The position numbers and the translations under genes are program-made. This document shows positions 16,334 to 23,755 of a stretch of 64,000 nt of DNA, piece after piece. Under the pieces are notes generated by a model that saw only the letters and a list, made by a program, of their open reading frames with translations, made no database searches and was not told the DNA's origin. Each line of letters opens with the position of its first letter. Positions within the stretch are counted from its first letter, which is position 1. The DNA is from Flavobacterium hibernum (lineage in GTDB: Bacteria; Bacteroidota; Bacteroidia; Flavobacteriales; Flavobacteriaceae), in NCBI RefSeq assembly GCF_000832125.1, contig NZ_JPRK01000007.1, positions 186,001 through 250,000 of the forward strand. Direction: 5' to 3'.

Positions 16334-17428
16334 ATGTTTCTCAAAAAAATATCATTTTTAATTTCGTTTTTGTTGATTTCGTTTTTGGTGAGCTCACAAA
16401 ACAAAACAAATACTTTTCTATATGAAGGGCGAGTAGAAAAACTTCCAAATAATAATGTGGTTTTAATAGGAACGGCTTCATCAGTGTCTTTTAATTTTAC
16501 AGGAAGCGAATGTAAAATTACGTTGCAAAGCGTTGATTCGTGGGAACATCATAATTATGTGTCTTTAGTTCTTGACGGAAAATATATTGGTAAATTAAGA
16601 ATTGAAAAAGGAGCAGCGCAATCTTTTCCGATAAAAGTAACTTCTGACAAAAAGGAACATACACTAGAGATTTATAAAACAACAGAAGCGCATAGTGGTG
16701 GAATTTTATTTGCAGGAACAACTGCAAAACTGACTTCGATTACTTCCAAAAAGAAAAAGAAAATTGAGTTCATTGGAGATTCTATTACATGCGGTGCAGC
16801 GAGTGATCCGTCTGACGTTCCTTGTGATAAAGGAGAATATTTTGATCATCATAACGGATATTATGCTTACGGGCCTGTTCTTTCAAGAGAAATTGGTGTC
16901 GATTACTTAATGAGTTCCGTTTCGGGAATTGGGATGTATCGTAATTGGAATGATGAAAACAAAGACGAAGCAATCATGCCAGATGTTTATGAGAATTTAT
17001 ATTTAACAAAAGACAATTCTAAGCCCAAATATGATTTTGCTTTTCAGCCAGACATTATCAGTATTGCATTAGGAACCAATGATTTTTCGGGGGGAGACGG
17101 TAAGAAAGAACGTTTGCTTTTTAATCCAGAAAAGTATGTTACGAATTACATCAACTTCATTAAAATGTTATACAAACACAATCCGAATGCACAAATTGTA
17201 ATTACAAATAGTCCAATGGTTGGCGGAGAAAGAGGAGTTGTTTTTGAAGATTGTTTGAATAAAGTCAAAGCAGCTTTTGCATCAGATAAAACACATAAAG
17301 AAATTCAAATTTTCAAGTTTAAACCCATGACTCCAAAAGGTTGCTCAGGACATCCGGATGTTGCAGATCATAAAGTGTTGGCAGATGAATATGCTCCGTT
17401 TTTAAAAAAGTTACTAAATGAGAAATAA
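16334..17428 (+). CDS. Carbohydrate esterase family 2-like acetyl esterase
   Basis: The 364-residue protein has a signal peptide (cleavage near LVSSQ/N), a jelly-roll N-terminal domain to about residue 140 (YEGRVEKLPNNNVVLIGTASSVSFNF), and an SGNH hydrolase domain. The catalytic Ser is S150 in IEFIGDSITCG. ALGTNDFSGGDG gives the Gly/Asn block and SGHPDVADHK the Asp/His region. This two-domain layout matches CE2 enzymes, which remove O-acetyl groups, notably from the 6-position of hexosyl residues in gluco- and galactomannan. Being first in line with the SASA esterase and GH3 genes, it fits deacetylation of mannan. The downstream gene overlaps it by 11 nt. Confidence 0.82.
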   Translation: MFLKKISFLISFLLISFLVSSQNKTNTFLYEGRVEKLPNNNVVLIGTASSVSFNFTGSECKITLQSVDSWEHHNYVSLVLDGKYIGKLRIEKGAAQSFPIKVTSDKKEHTLEIYKTTEAHSGGILFAGTTAKLTSITSKKKKKIEFIGDSITCGAASDPSDVPCDKGEYFDHHNGYYAYGPVLSREIGVDYLMSSVSGIGMYRNWNDENKDEAIMPDVYENLYLTKDNSKPKYDFAFQPDIISIALGTNDFSGGDGKKERLLFNPEKYVTNYINFIKMLYKHNPNAQIVITNSPMVGGERGVVFEDCLNKVKAAFASDKTHKEIQIFKFKPMTPKGCSGHPDVADHKVLADEYAPFLKKLLNEK

Positions 17429-18809
17429 TATATTTAAGTTTGTTTTCATTCTGATGATTTCCAGTACTATGATGGCAAACGTTTCCCTTCCGAATATTTT
17501 TAGCGATAATATGGTTTTGCAACGCAATTCTGAAGTTAAAATTTGGGGTTGGGCAAATCCGAAAGAAGAAATCAAATTGGTTTCAAGTTGGAACAATCAG
17601 GAATATAAAGTAGTTGCGAACAACCAGGCGCAATGGGAATTGCATATAAAAACTCCCGAAGCCGGAGGACCTTTTACTATCTCAATAAAAGGATACAATG
17701 AAGTTGTGCTTAAAAATATTTTAATTGGCGAAGTTTGGGTTTGCGCCGGACAATCAAACATGGAAATGTCTGCAAGTTGGGGAATCGAAAATGGCGAGGA
17801 AGAAATGAAAAATGCTACAAATCCTAATATTCGTTTTTTTACAGTTCCAAAATTAACCGCTACAACACCACAAAATAATTTACTTGGAAACTGGGTCGAA
17901 TCGACTCCGGAAACCATGAAATATTTTAGCGCAATTGGTTACTTTTTTGCCAAGCGTTTGAGAGAAGATTTAAAAAATGTCCCGATAGGATTAATATCTT
18001 CAAACTGGGGCGGAACTCCTGCCGAAATCTGGATGCCGGAAGAAGTGGTTCAAGCCGATCCAGTTTTATTAGAAAATGCTAAAAAACTCAATGAGCAAGA
18101 ATATGGTCCACGCCAACCCGGACGTGCTTACAATGCCATGATTTATCCTTTTGTAGGTTTTAAAATTGCTGGAACACTTTGGTATCAAGGCGAATCAAAT
18201 GTTGGTTCGTTAGTTTACGACAAAACTTTATCGGCTTTAATAATGTCATGGAGAAAGGCTTGGAAAGATGAGTTCCCTTTTTATTTCGTTCAAATTGCAC
18301 CTTATAAAACAGGCAGTAATAATTTCTCAAATGTTACTGTTAGAAACTCTCAAAGAAAAATTTTAACTGAAATTCCTAAAACCGGAATGGTTCTAACTTC
18401 GGATATTTCAGATACGATTGATATTCATCCAAAAAACAAAAAATCAGTTGGAATTCGTTTGGCGAATTTGGCTTTAGCAGATATTTATCCCGAAGCTTCG
18501 GGACTAAACTCTAATTTGGTAAATAGTCCGCTTTTTAAAGATTTTAAAGTAGATAAAAACAAGATAATCGTTTCGTTCGATTATGCTGACGGATTGTATT
18601 TTAAAAACAAAAAATCGAATCAATTTGAAGTAGCTGGTGCCGATGGAATATTTTATCCGGCAGAAGCATCGATCAAAAATAATGAAGTGATTTTAGAAAG
18701 TAAAAAAGTCTCAAGTCCTGTAAAAGTTCGATTTGCGTGGGGAAATACAGTTCAATCAGATTTGTTTAATAAAGCAAATTTGCCCGCTTCTTGTTTTATT
18801 ACAGAGTAA
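17418..18809 (+). CDS. SASA-family (sialate O-acetylesterase-like) esterase
   Basis: The 463-residue protein has a signal peptide (KFVFILMISSTMMANVSLP) and the family opening LPNIFSDNMVLQRNSEVKIWGWA. The first catalytic block CAGQSNMEMS gives Ser S113. NWGGTPAEIWMP and TLWYQGESN are the conserved middle blocks, and H337 in DIHPKNK is the probable His. The family is named for sialic-acid deacetylation, but in Bacteroidetes glycan loci it usually acts on acetylated plant polysaccharides. Here acetyl-mannan or acetyl-xylan is more likely than sialate. Its ATG lies 11 nt inside the end of the CE2 gene, so translation is probably coupled. Confidence 0.85.
   Translation: MRNNIFKFVFILMISSTMMANVSLPNIFSDNMVLQRNSEVKIWGWANPKEEIKLVSSWNNQEYKVVANNQAQWELHIKTPEAGGPFTISIKGYNEVVLKNILIGEVWVCAGQSNMEMSASWGIENGEEEMKNATNPNIRFFTVPKLTATTPQNNLLGNWVESTPETMKYFSAIGYFFAKRLREDLKNVPIGLISSNWGGTPAEIWMPEEVVQADPVLLENAKKLNEQEYGPRQPGRAYNAMIYPFVGFKIAGTLWYQGESNVGSLVYDKTLSALIMSWRKAWKDEFPFYFVQIAPYKTGSNNFSNVTVRNSQRKILTEIPKTGMVLTSDISDTIDIHPKNKKSVGIRLANLALADIYPEASGLNSNLVNSPLFKDFKVDKNKIIVSFDYADGLYFKNKKSNQFEVAGADGIFYPAEASIKNNEVILESKKVSSPVKVRFAWGNTVQSDLFNKANLPASCFITE
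18486..18508. repeat. Palindromic repeat copy inside the SASA gene
   Basis: A 23-nt string centred on CCCGAAGCTTCGGG (coding IYPEASGLN) recurs exactly, in inverted orientation, at 18822-18844. The centre is a perfect 14-bp palindrome. Confidence 0.7.
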
Positions 18810-18821
18810 GGGATTTTTGAT

Positions 18822-18844
18822 TTTAGTCCCGAAGCTTCGGGATA
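18822..18844. repeat. Intergenic copy of the CCCGAAGCTTCGGG repeat
   Basis: It lies 12 nt after the SASA stop codon and is the exact reverse complement of 18486-18508. A close relative, with one base changed at the centre, is at 59000-59019. It may act as an mRNA-end hairpin, although the following T-runs are interrupted. Confidence 0.7.
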
Positions 18845-18859
18845 GATTTTAGATTTTTT

Positions 18860-18888
18860 GCCCACAGATTTTACGGATTGAACAGATT
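18860..18888 (+). repeat. ACAGATT-type dispersed repeat
   Basis: GCCCACAGATTTTACGGATT followed by GAACAGATT is similar to the three 28-nt repeats at 45954-46257. It lies in the 440-nt space between the SASA and GH3 genes. Confidence 0.45.
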
Positions 18889-18973
18889 GACTCGGATTTT
18901 TTGTTTTATGTCATTTTATGTCAGACTGAGCGAAGTCGAAGTCACGTGTTACGAGTAATTTAAGCTCATTTTT

Positions 18974-19100
18974 TGTCATTTCGACGGAGGAGAAATCATA
19001 CTAGAAGCTCCGCAATCAAAGTTGCCATTCTTTGTCGAGTTACGTTTGTGATTTGCTTCGCCTGTTCGCTGTTGCTCGGGTCTCCTCCGTCGAAATGACA
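18974..19100. repeat. 127-bp palindromic element (copy A)
   Basis: Perfect 20-bp terminal inverted repeats, 18974-18993 (TGTCATTTCGACGGAGGAGA) and 19081-19100, enclose 87 nt. The right half shares GTGATTTGCTTCGCCTGTTC and TGCTCGGGTCTCC with a second element at 27283-27397. Its size, terminal repeats and lack of coding capacity resemble a small non-autonomous (MITE-like) or REP-like element. No transposase gene is in the window. Confidence 0.75.
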
Positions 19101-19137
19101 AGATTGTCTAAAAAAATAAAAAGTTCTCATTAACCGT

Positions 19138-19229
19138 TTGCGTGAGGGATAGCAGCGAAAAGCCCACAGCCTGACGAAGGAAGTGCGAGGACTTGCAGCG
19201 GACAGCCCGACCCGAAGGGACACGCCAAA
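19138..19229 (+). ncRNA. GC-rich, structured RNA-like element before the GH3 gene
   Basis: About 92 nt of unusually G+C-rich DNA end 20 nt before the GH3 start. The ends can pair (TTTGCGTG with CACGCCAAA, one bulge). Inside are AAGTGCGAGGACTT, which can form a 4-bp hairpin, and blocks such as GCGTGAGGGATAGCAGCG and GCGGACAGCCCGACCCGAAG. I associate similar blocks with a recurrent intergenic motif of flavobacteria, but I cannot verify the family or name here. It may be a 5' leader RNA of the GH3 gene or just another dispersed repeat. No reading frame in it looks like a gene. Confidence 0.35.
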
Positions 19230-19249
19230 AATTTGAAACTTACGAACCA

Positions 19250-21544
19250 ATGAAAAATAAAAAAATAATAACTTTTGGGTTTTTTGCCCTGTTTACGATT
19301 GGAAATATGAATGCACAGAAAAAGCCTTATTTGGATAAAAAGAAAACCATTGAGGAACGAATTGAATTGCTTTTGCCATTGATGACTTTGGAGGAAAAAG
19401 TGGGGCAAATGAACCAATACAACGGATTTTGGGATGTTACGGGACCAGCTCCAAAAGGTGGAACTGCGGAACTGAAATATGAACATTTACGAAAAGGTTG
19501 GGTCGGATCAATGCTTACAGTTCGTGGTGTTAAGGAAGTTCGTGCTGTGCAGAAAATAGCAGTCGAAGAAACCCGATTGGGAATACCGTTGATAATTGGC
19601 TTTGATGTAATTCACGGTTATAAAACGTTGAGTCCAATTCCGTTGGCAGAAGCTGCAAGTTGGGACTTAGAAGCCATTGAAAAATCGGCGGCAATTGCGG
19701 CAGATGAAGCTTCGGCATCTGGAATTAACTGGACTTTTGGGCCAAATGTAGATGTTGCAAACGATGCGCGTTGGGGACGTGTGATGGAAGGCGCCGGAGA
19801 AGATCCGTATTTAGGCAGTAAAATTGCGATTGCAAGAGTTCACGGTTTTCAGGGTGAAACCATTGCAGATTTGCAAAAAGTAAATAAAATTGCGGCTTGT
19901 GCAAAACACTTTGCTGCTTATGGTTATGTTGAAGCGGGACTAGAATACAACATTGTAGATATTAGTAATTCTAAGTTGTATAATTCGGTTTTGCCTCCTT
20001 TTAAAGCGACTGTTGATGCTGGAGTTCGTACGTTTATGAATTCATTTAATACTTTGAATGGTGTTCCGGCAACGGGAAATGTGTTTTTGCAAAGAGACAT
20101 CTTAAAAGGAAAATGGAAGTTTGATGGTTTTGTGATTTCAGATTATGCTTCGATTCGCGAAATGATTGCACACGGTTATGCAAAAGATGAAGATGATGCA
20201 ACGGCAAAAGCTGTAATTGCAGGTTCAGATATGGATATGGAATCGTATTTGTATGTGGCAAAATTAGTGGCTTTGGTAAAAGAAGGAAAAGTAAAAGAAG
20301 CTTTGGTTGATGATGCGGTTCGAAGAATTTTACGCGTAAAATTTGAATTAGGATTGTTTGATGATCCTTATAAAAATTGTGACGAAAAACGAGAAAAAGC
20401 GACGATTGGAAATAAAGCCAATATTGACGGTGTTTTGGATATGGCGAAGAAATCAATTGTATTATTGAAAAATGACAAAGGTTTGCTTCCGTTAAAGAAA
20501 TCCGGACAAAAAATTGCTTTGATTGGCGCTTTGGCAAATGATAAAAATAGTCCTTTGGGAAGTTGGAGAATTGCTTCTGATGACAATACTGCAGTTTCGG
20601 TTTTAGAGGGAATGCAGCAATACAAAGACAATCAGCTAACTTTTGAAAAAGGCGCAGATTTAATTGTTGGTAAAACAAGTTTCCTTAATGAAGTTATTTT
20701 TAATACAACAGATAAAAGTGGATTTGAAGCTGCTAAAACGGCTGCCAAAAATGCTGATGTAGTGGTAATGGTTTTAGGAGAACACGGCTTTCAGAGCGGT
20801 GAGGGCAGAAGCAGAACCGATCTTAATTTGCCTGGTTTGCAACAAGAACTGTTAGAAGAAATTTATAAAGTAAATCCAAATATTGTTTTGGTTTTAAACA
20901 ATGGTCGTCCGCTGAGTATTCCTTGGGCGGCAGAGCATGTTCCGTCAATTGTTGAAGCCTGGCATTTAGGAACTCAAACAGGAAATGCTGTTGCACAGGT
21001 TTTATACGGAGATTATAACCCGAGTGGGAAATTGCCAATGTCTTTCCCAAGAAACGTAGGTCAGGTTCCTATTTATTATAACAAATACAGTACGGGAAGG
21101 CCAATAGATAGCGACAAGAATGTTTTTTGGTCACATTATACAGATGTAGAGAAAACGCCTCAATTTCCGTTTGGTTTTGGTTTGAGTTACACGAAGTATG
21201 ATTATAAAAATTTGAAATTAAATAAAACTGTTTTCGCAAAAGGGGAAAATGTACAAATTAGTGTTGAGGTAACAAACTCAGGAAATTACAACGGAAAAGA
21301 AGTCGTACAATTGTATATTCACGATCAATTTGCCAGTATTATTCGACCAATAAAAGAATTGAAAGGTTTTGAATTAATCAATTTGAAAAAAGGCGAAACT
21401 AAAACAGTAAATTTTACTTTGACGGATAAAGAATTAGGTTTTTATGACAACGACGGAAATTATTTAGTCGAGCCCGGAACTTTTAAAATTATGGTTGGAG
21501 GAAGCTCTGACAAAGGTTTAGAAAGTGGTTTTGAATTGAATTAG
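19250..21544 (+). CDS. bglX: Glycoside hydrolase family 3 beta-glucosidase (BglX-like)
   Basis: The start was set at 19250, 19 codons inside the longest frame, because the upstream codons fall in the GC-rich element and the new N-terminus is a signal peptide (MKNKKIITFGFFALFTIGNMNAQ). The resulting 764-residue protein has the GH3 N-terminal barrel (MTLEEKVGQMNQYNG, FGPNVDVANDARWGRVMEGAGEDPYL, ACAKHFAAYG) with the catalytic nucleophile D298 in FVISDYASI. The alpha/beta sandwich (VLLKNDKGLLPL, VLGEHGFQSGEGRSR) and a C-terminal fibronectin-III-like domain (NGKEVVQLYIHD) follow. It should release terminal glucose from beta-glucosides in the periplasm. In this locus it could finish glucomannan oligosaccharides, though some GH3 enzymes have other specificities. 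Confidence 0.88.
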   Translation: MKNKKIITFGFFALFTIGNMNAQKKPYLDKKKTIEERIELLLPLMTLEEKVGQMNQYNGFWDVTGPAPKGGTAELKYEHLRKGWVGSMLTVRGVKEVRAVQKIAVEETRLGIPLIIGFDVIHGYKTLSPIPLAEAASWDLEAIEKSAAIAADEASASGINWTFGPNVDVANDARWGRVMEGAGEDPYLGSKIAIARVHGFQGETIADLQKVNKIAACAKHFAAYGYVEAGLEYNIVDISNSKLYNSVLPPFKATVDAGVRTFMNSFNTLNGVPATGNVFLQRDILKGKWKFDGFVISDYASIREMIAHGYAKDEDDATAKAVIAGSDMDMESYLYVAKLVALVKEGKVKEALVDDAVRRILRVKFELGLFDDPYKNCDEKREKATIGNKANIDGVLDMAKKSIVLLKNDKGLLPLKKSGQKIALIGALANDKNSPLGSWRIASDDNTAVSVLEGMQQYKDNQLTFEKGADLIVGKTSFLNEVIFNTTDKSGFEAAKTAAKNADVVVMVLGEHGFQSGEGRSRTDLNLPGLQQELLEEIYKVNPNIVLVLNNGRPLSIPWAAEHVPSIVEAWHLGTQTGNAVAQVLYGDYNPSGKLPMSFPRNVGQVPIYYNKYSTGRPIDSDKNVFWSHYTDVEKTPQFPFGFGLSYTKYDYKNLKLNKTVFAKGENVQISVEVTNSGNYNGKEVVQLYIHDQFASIIRPIKELKGFELINLKKGETKTVNFTLTDKELGFYDNDGNYLVEPGTFKIMVGGSSDKGLESGFELN

Positions 21545-21609
21545 CAAAGTAATAATCTCGCAGACGTTGAGACGCGAAGTTTTTATTGTCGCAAGATTAC
21601 GTTTTTTTT

Positions 21610-21667
21610 AGCCACGAATTCACGAATTATTAAACAATTAATTCGTGAATTCGTGGCTTTTTTTTTT
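21610..21667 (+). terminator. Terminator hairpin after the GH3 gene (AGCCACGAATT family)
   Basis: A perfect 20-bp stem (AGCCACGAATTCACGAATTA and its complement at 21639-21658) has a 9-nt loop and is followed by nine T residues. The stem is internally repetitive (CACGAATT twice). Confidence 0.88.
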
Positions 21668-21673
21668 GCATAG

Positions 21674-21693
21674 CCCCTAGCTTCAGCTAGGGG
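21674..21693. repeat. Short palindromic hairpin
   Basis: CCCCTAGCT-TC-AGCTAGGGG is a 9-bp stem with a 2-nt loop. It is one of three hairpins packed into 150 nt after the GH3 gene. Confidence 0.7.
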
Positions 21694-21710
21694 GAATTAT
21701 ATTTGAATAG

Positions 21711-21755
21711 AAAAGGGCTTTAGCCAAACTTTGTAGGTTTGGCTAAAGCCCTTTT
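21711..21755. repeat. Perfect 19-bp inverted repeat, terminator-like
   Basis: AAAAGGGCTTTAGCCAAAC and its exact complement at 21737-21755 flank a 7-nt loop. The A-rich left end and T-rich right end would let it end transcription on either strand. The rest of the 21545-21993 gap holds no recognisable gene. Confidence 0.75.
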
Positions 21756-21879
21756 GTTTGTATTTATATTTGCATCCACTAAAGCTGGACGCTATTAAGG
21801 TTAAAAATTTCAAAGTTAACTATGAACAAATCACAAAAGTTTTTTTGTAAGTTATTAATTATAAATATTATTTTTAATC

Positions 21880-21896
21880 GTTATCTTTGAGATAAC
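21880..21896 (+). promoter_or_regulatory. -7 box overlapped by a 6-bp palindrome
   Basis: TATCTTTG (21882-21889) matches TAnnTTTG, and GTTATC-N5-GATAAC covers it symmetrically. It lies about 100 nt before the DUF308 gene. The overlap suggests a regulated promoter; no TTTG is seen 19 nt upstream. Confidence 0.4.
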
Positions 21897-21993
21897 TTCG
21901 TCTGAAAAAGAATTCTTTATAGATGTTTTTAAGAAGAAGAATTTAAGGTAAGCTGAAAACTTTATAGAGTAGGCATGATTTTAAAATACACTT

Positions 21994-22560
21994 ATGGAGA
22001 ATTCTTTATTTAAAAAGGTAAAAATTGCAATTGATTACTGGTACATTCCATTGATATTGGGAATCCTCTTTGTTGGAATCGGAATTTGGTCTTTTATTAC
22101 GCCTTTAGCCGCTTATTTAACGCTCACATTTCTTTTTAGTGTTTCATTCCTGGTGAGTGGAATTTTTGAAATTGTTTTTGCATTATCCAACAGAAAAAAA
22201 ATTGACCATTGGGGCTGGACATTGGCATCAGGAATTGTAGGTTTCGTAGTGGGAATTTTGTTAGTTTCAAATCCATTAATCTCAATTACGCTGCTTCCGC
22301 TTTACGTAGGATTTGTTGTTTTATTCCGTTCTGTCATGGCCATAATAATTGCTTTTAATTTAAAAAGTTATTCGGTGCCAGATTGGAAAAATCTTTTATT
22401 TTTAGGAATATTAGGAACTATTTTTTCATTCCTGTTGTTATGGAATCCTATTTTTGCAGGTCTTTCGTTAGTTTATTGGACCGCTTTTGCTTTTATAGCA
22501 ATTGGAATTTTTTACATTTATTTTTCTTTCAAACTAAAGAAAATACACGATATGCATTAA
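21994..22560 (+). CDS. HdeD-family (DUF308) membrane protein
   Basis: The 188-residue protein consists of six hydrophobic helices (about 17-35, 40-62, 72-90, 94-115, 127-147 and 152-173) separated by short loops such as NRKKIDHWGW. The GIGIWSFITPL...LTLTFLFSVSFLVSGIFEI pattern is that of the DUF308/HdeD family. In Escherichia coli, HdeD contributes to acid resistance at high cell density; the mechanism is not known. The gene stands alone between hairpin-rich gaps. It has no evident link to the glycan genes around it. Confidence 0.8.
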   Translation: MENSLFKKVKIAIDYWYIPLILGILFVGIGIWSFITPLAAYLTLTFLFSVSFLVSGIFEIVFALSNRKKIDHWGWTLASGIVGFVVGILLVSNPLISITLLPLYVGFVVLFRSVMAIIIAFNLKSYSVPDWKNLLFLGILGTIFSFLLLWNPIFAGLSLVYWTAFAFIAIGIFYIYFSFKLKKIHDMH

Positions 22561-22597
22561 ATATCAGTACTCAAAAAAGAAACTGATTATTGATTTC

Positions 22598-22638
22598 AAA
22601 CCCGATAGGTTTTTCAAACCTGTCGGGTTTATTTTTTT
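22598..22638 (+). terminator. Terminator of the CCCGACAGG hairpin family
   Basis: AAACCCGATAGGTTT and AAACCTGTCGGGTTT (22616-22630) form a 15-bp stem with one wobble and a 3-nt loop, followed by a T-rich run. The same hairpin type recurs at 23691-23723, and a half-site (CAAACCTGTTAGGTTT) is at 22674-22689. Confidence 0.85.
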
Positions 22639-22721
22639 GAGTCAAAACAAAAAATAAGTATCTTTCGATGATCAAACCTGTTAGGTTTACACAACGAACT
22701 ATTTAATCTCAATTTTAGATA

Positions 22722-23678
22722 ATGAAATACAACAGATGCGGAAAAAGCGGTTTATTATTACCGCAAATTTCTTTAGGATTATGGCATAATTTTGGATCAG
22801 TAGATAATTTTGAAAATGCTGAATGTATTGCTGTAGAAGCTTTTGATAAAGGAATAACTCATTTTGATTTGGCCAATAATTACGGACCAGTTCCGGGTTC
22901 TGCAGAGACGAATTTTGGTAAAATTCTATGGCATAATTTTCAAGGAAATTTACGCGACGAAATTATTATTTCGACCAAAGCTGGATATACAATGTGGGAC
23001 GGACCTTATGGAGATTGGGGTTCCAGAAAGTATTTGTTATCGAGTTTAGATCAGAGTTTAAAAAGAATGAAAGTCGATTATGTTGATATTTTCTATTCGC
23101 ATCGTCCTGACCCGGAAACTCCTATTGAAGAAACCATGATGGCTTTGGATTATGCTGTAAGAAGCGGGAAAGCTTTGTATGTTGGAATCAGTAATTACTC
23201 GGCAGAACAAACCAGAGTTGCTGTTGATGTTTTGAAACAATTAGGAACGCCTTGCTTGATTCATCAGGCAAAATATTCGATGTTAGAGCGTTGGGTAGAA
23301 AATGGATTATTAGATGTTCTGGAAGAAAAAGGAGTAGGCTGTATAGCGTTTTCGCCTTTGGCACAAGGACTTTTGACCGATAAATATTTAAGCGGAATTC
23401 CGGAAAATTCGAGAGCACATAATCCAAACGGACATTTAAAAGAAGATGAGGTTACGCAAGAACGCACTCAGAAATTAATTCAACTGAATGAGATTGCTCA
23501 AAATAGAAATCAATCTTTGGCACAAATGGCTTTGGCTTGGTTGCAAAAAGACAAACGAATTACATCGGTTTTAATTGGTGCAAGTTCTGTGAGACAATTG
23601 AATAACAATATTGATTGTTTACAAAGTTTAGAATTTACACAAGATGAGTTGAATGCGATTGAAAAGATTTTATCTTAG
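22722..23678 (+). CDS. Aldo/keto reductase (YghZ/L-glyceraldehyde-3-phosphate reductase type)
   Basis: The 318-residue cytoplasmic protein is a single (beta/alpha)8 reductase. The catalytic tetrad is visible as D49 and Y54 (FDLANNYG), K86 (STKAGY) and H127 (YSHRPD). WDGPYGDWGSRKYLLSSLDQSLKRM is characteristic of the YghZ (AKR14) branch. YghZ reduces aldehydes such as methylglyoxal and L-glyceraldehyde 3-phosphate with NADPH. The C-terminal SVLIGASSVRQLNNN would bind the NADP phosphate. In this position it may handle reactive aldehydes from sugar catabolism, but it could be unrelated to mannan use. It converges with the GH97 gene. Confidence 0.85.
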   Translation: MKYNRCGKSGLLLPQISLGLWHNFGSVDNFENAECIAVEAFDKGITHFDLANNYGPVPGSAETNFGKILWHNFQGNLRDEIIISTKAGYTMWDGPYGDWGSRKYLLSSLDQSLKRMKVDYVDIFYSHRPDPETPIEETMMALDYAVRSGKALYVGISNYSAEQTRVAVDVLKQLGTPCLIHQAKYSMLERWVENGLLDVLEEKGVGCIAFSPLAQGLLTDKYLSGIPENSRAHNPNGHLKEDEVTQERTQKLIQLNEIAQNRNQSLAQMALAWLQKDKRITSVLIGASSVRQLNNNIDCLQSLEFTQDELNAIEKILS

Positions 23679-23690
23679 TTTATCGTATTT

Positions 23691-23723
23691 AAACCCGACA
23701 GGTTTTAAAAACCTGTCGGGTTT
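23691..23723. terminator. Bidirectional hairpin between convergent genes (CCCGACAGG family)
   Basis: A perfect 15-bp stem, AAACCCGACAGGTTT with AAACCTGTCGGGTTT, has a 3-nt loop. It lies between the reductase (+) and GH97 (-) genes. The flanking T-runs are short, so termination is likely but not certain. Confidence 0.7.
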
Positions 23724-23755
23724 GGAAACGCAAAGGATGTGAACTTTTTTCCTTT

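Noticed and set aside
16138..16404. 88-codon minus-strand frame between the NlpC/P60 and CE2 genes
   Set aside because: It overlaps the CE2 start and signal peptide on the opposite strand and is Lys/Asn/Ile-rich without a domain; random A+T-rich frame.
19193..19249. Upstream extension of the GH3 gene
   Set aside because: The added residues come from the GC-rich structured element and would mask a normal signal peptide at 19250.
20046..20678. 210-codon antisense frame in the GH3 gene
   Set aside because: It lies wholly inside a strong GH3 coding region, and its Leu/Pro/His-rich product has no recognisable feature.
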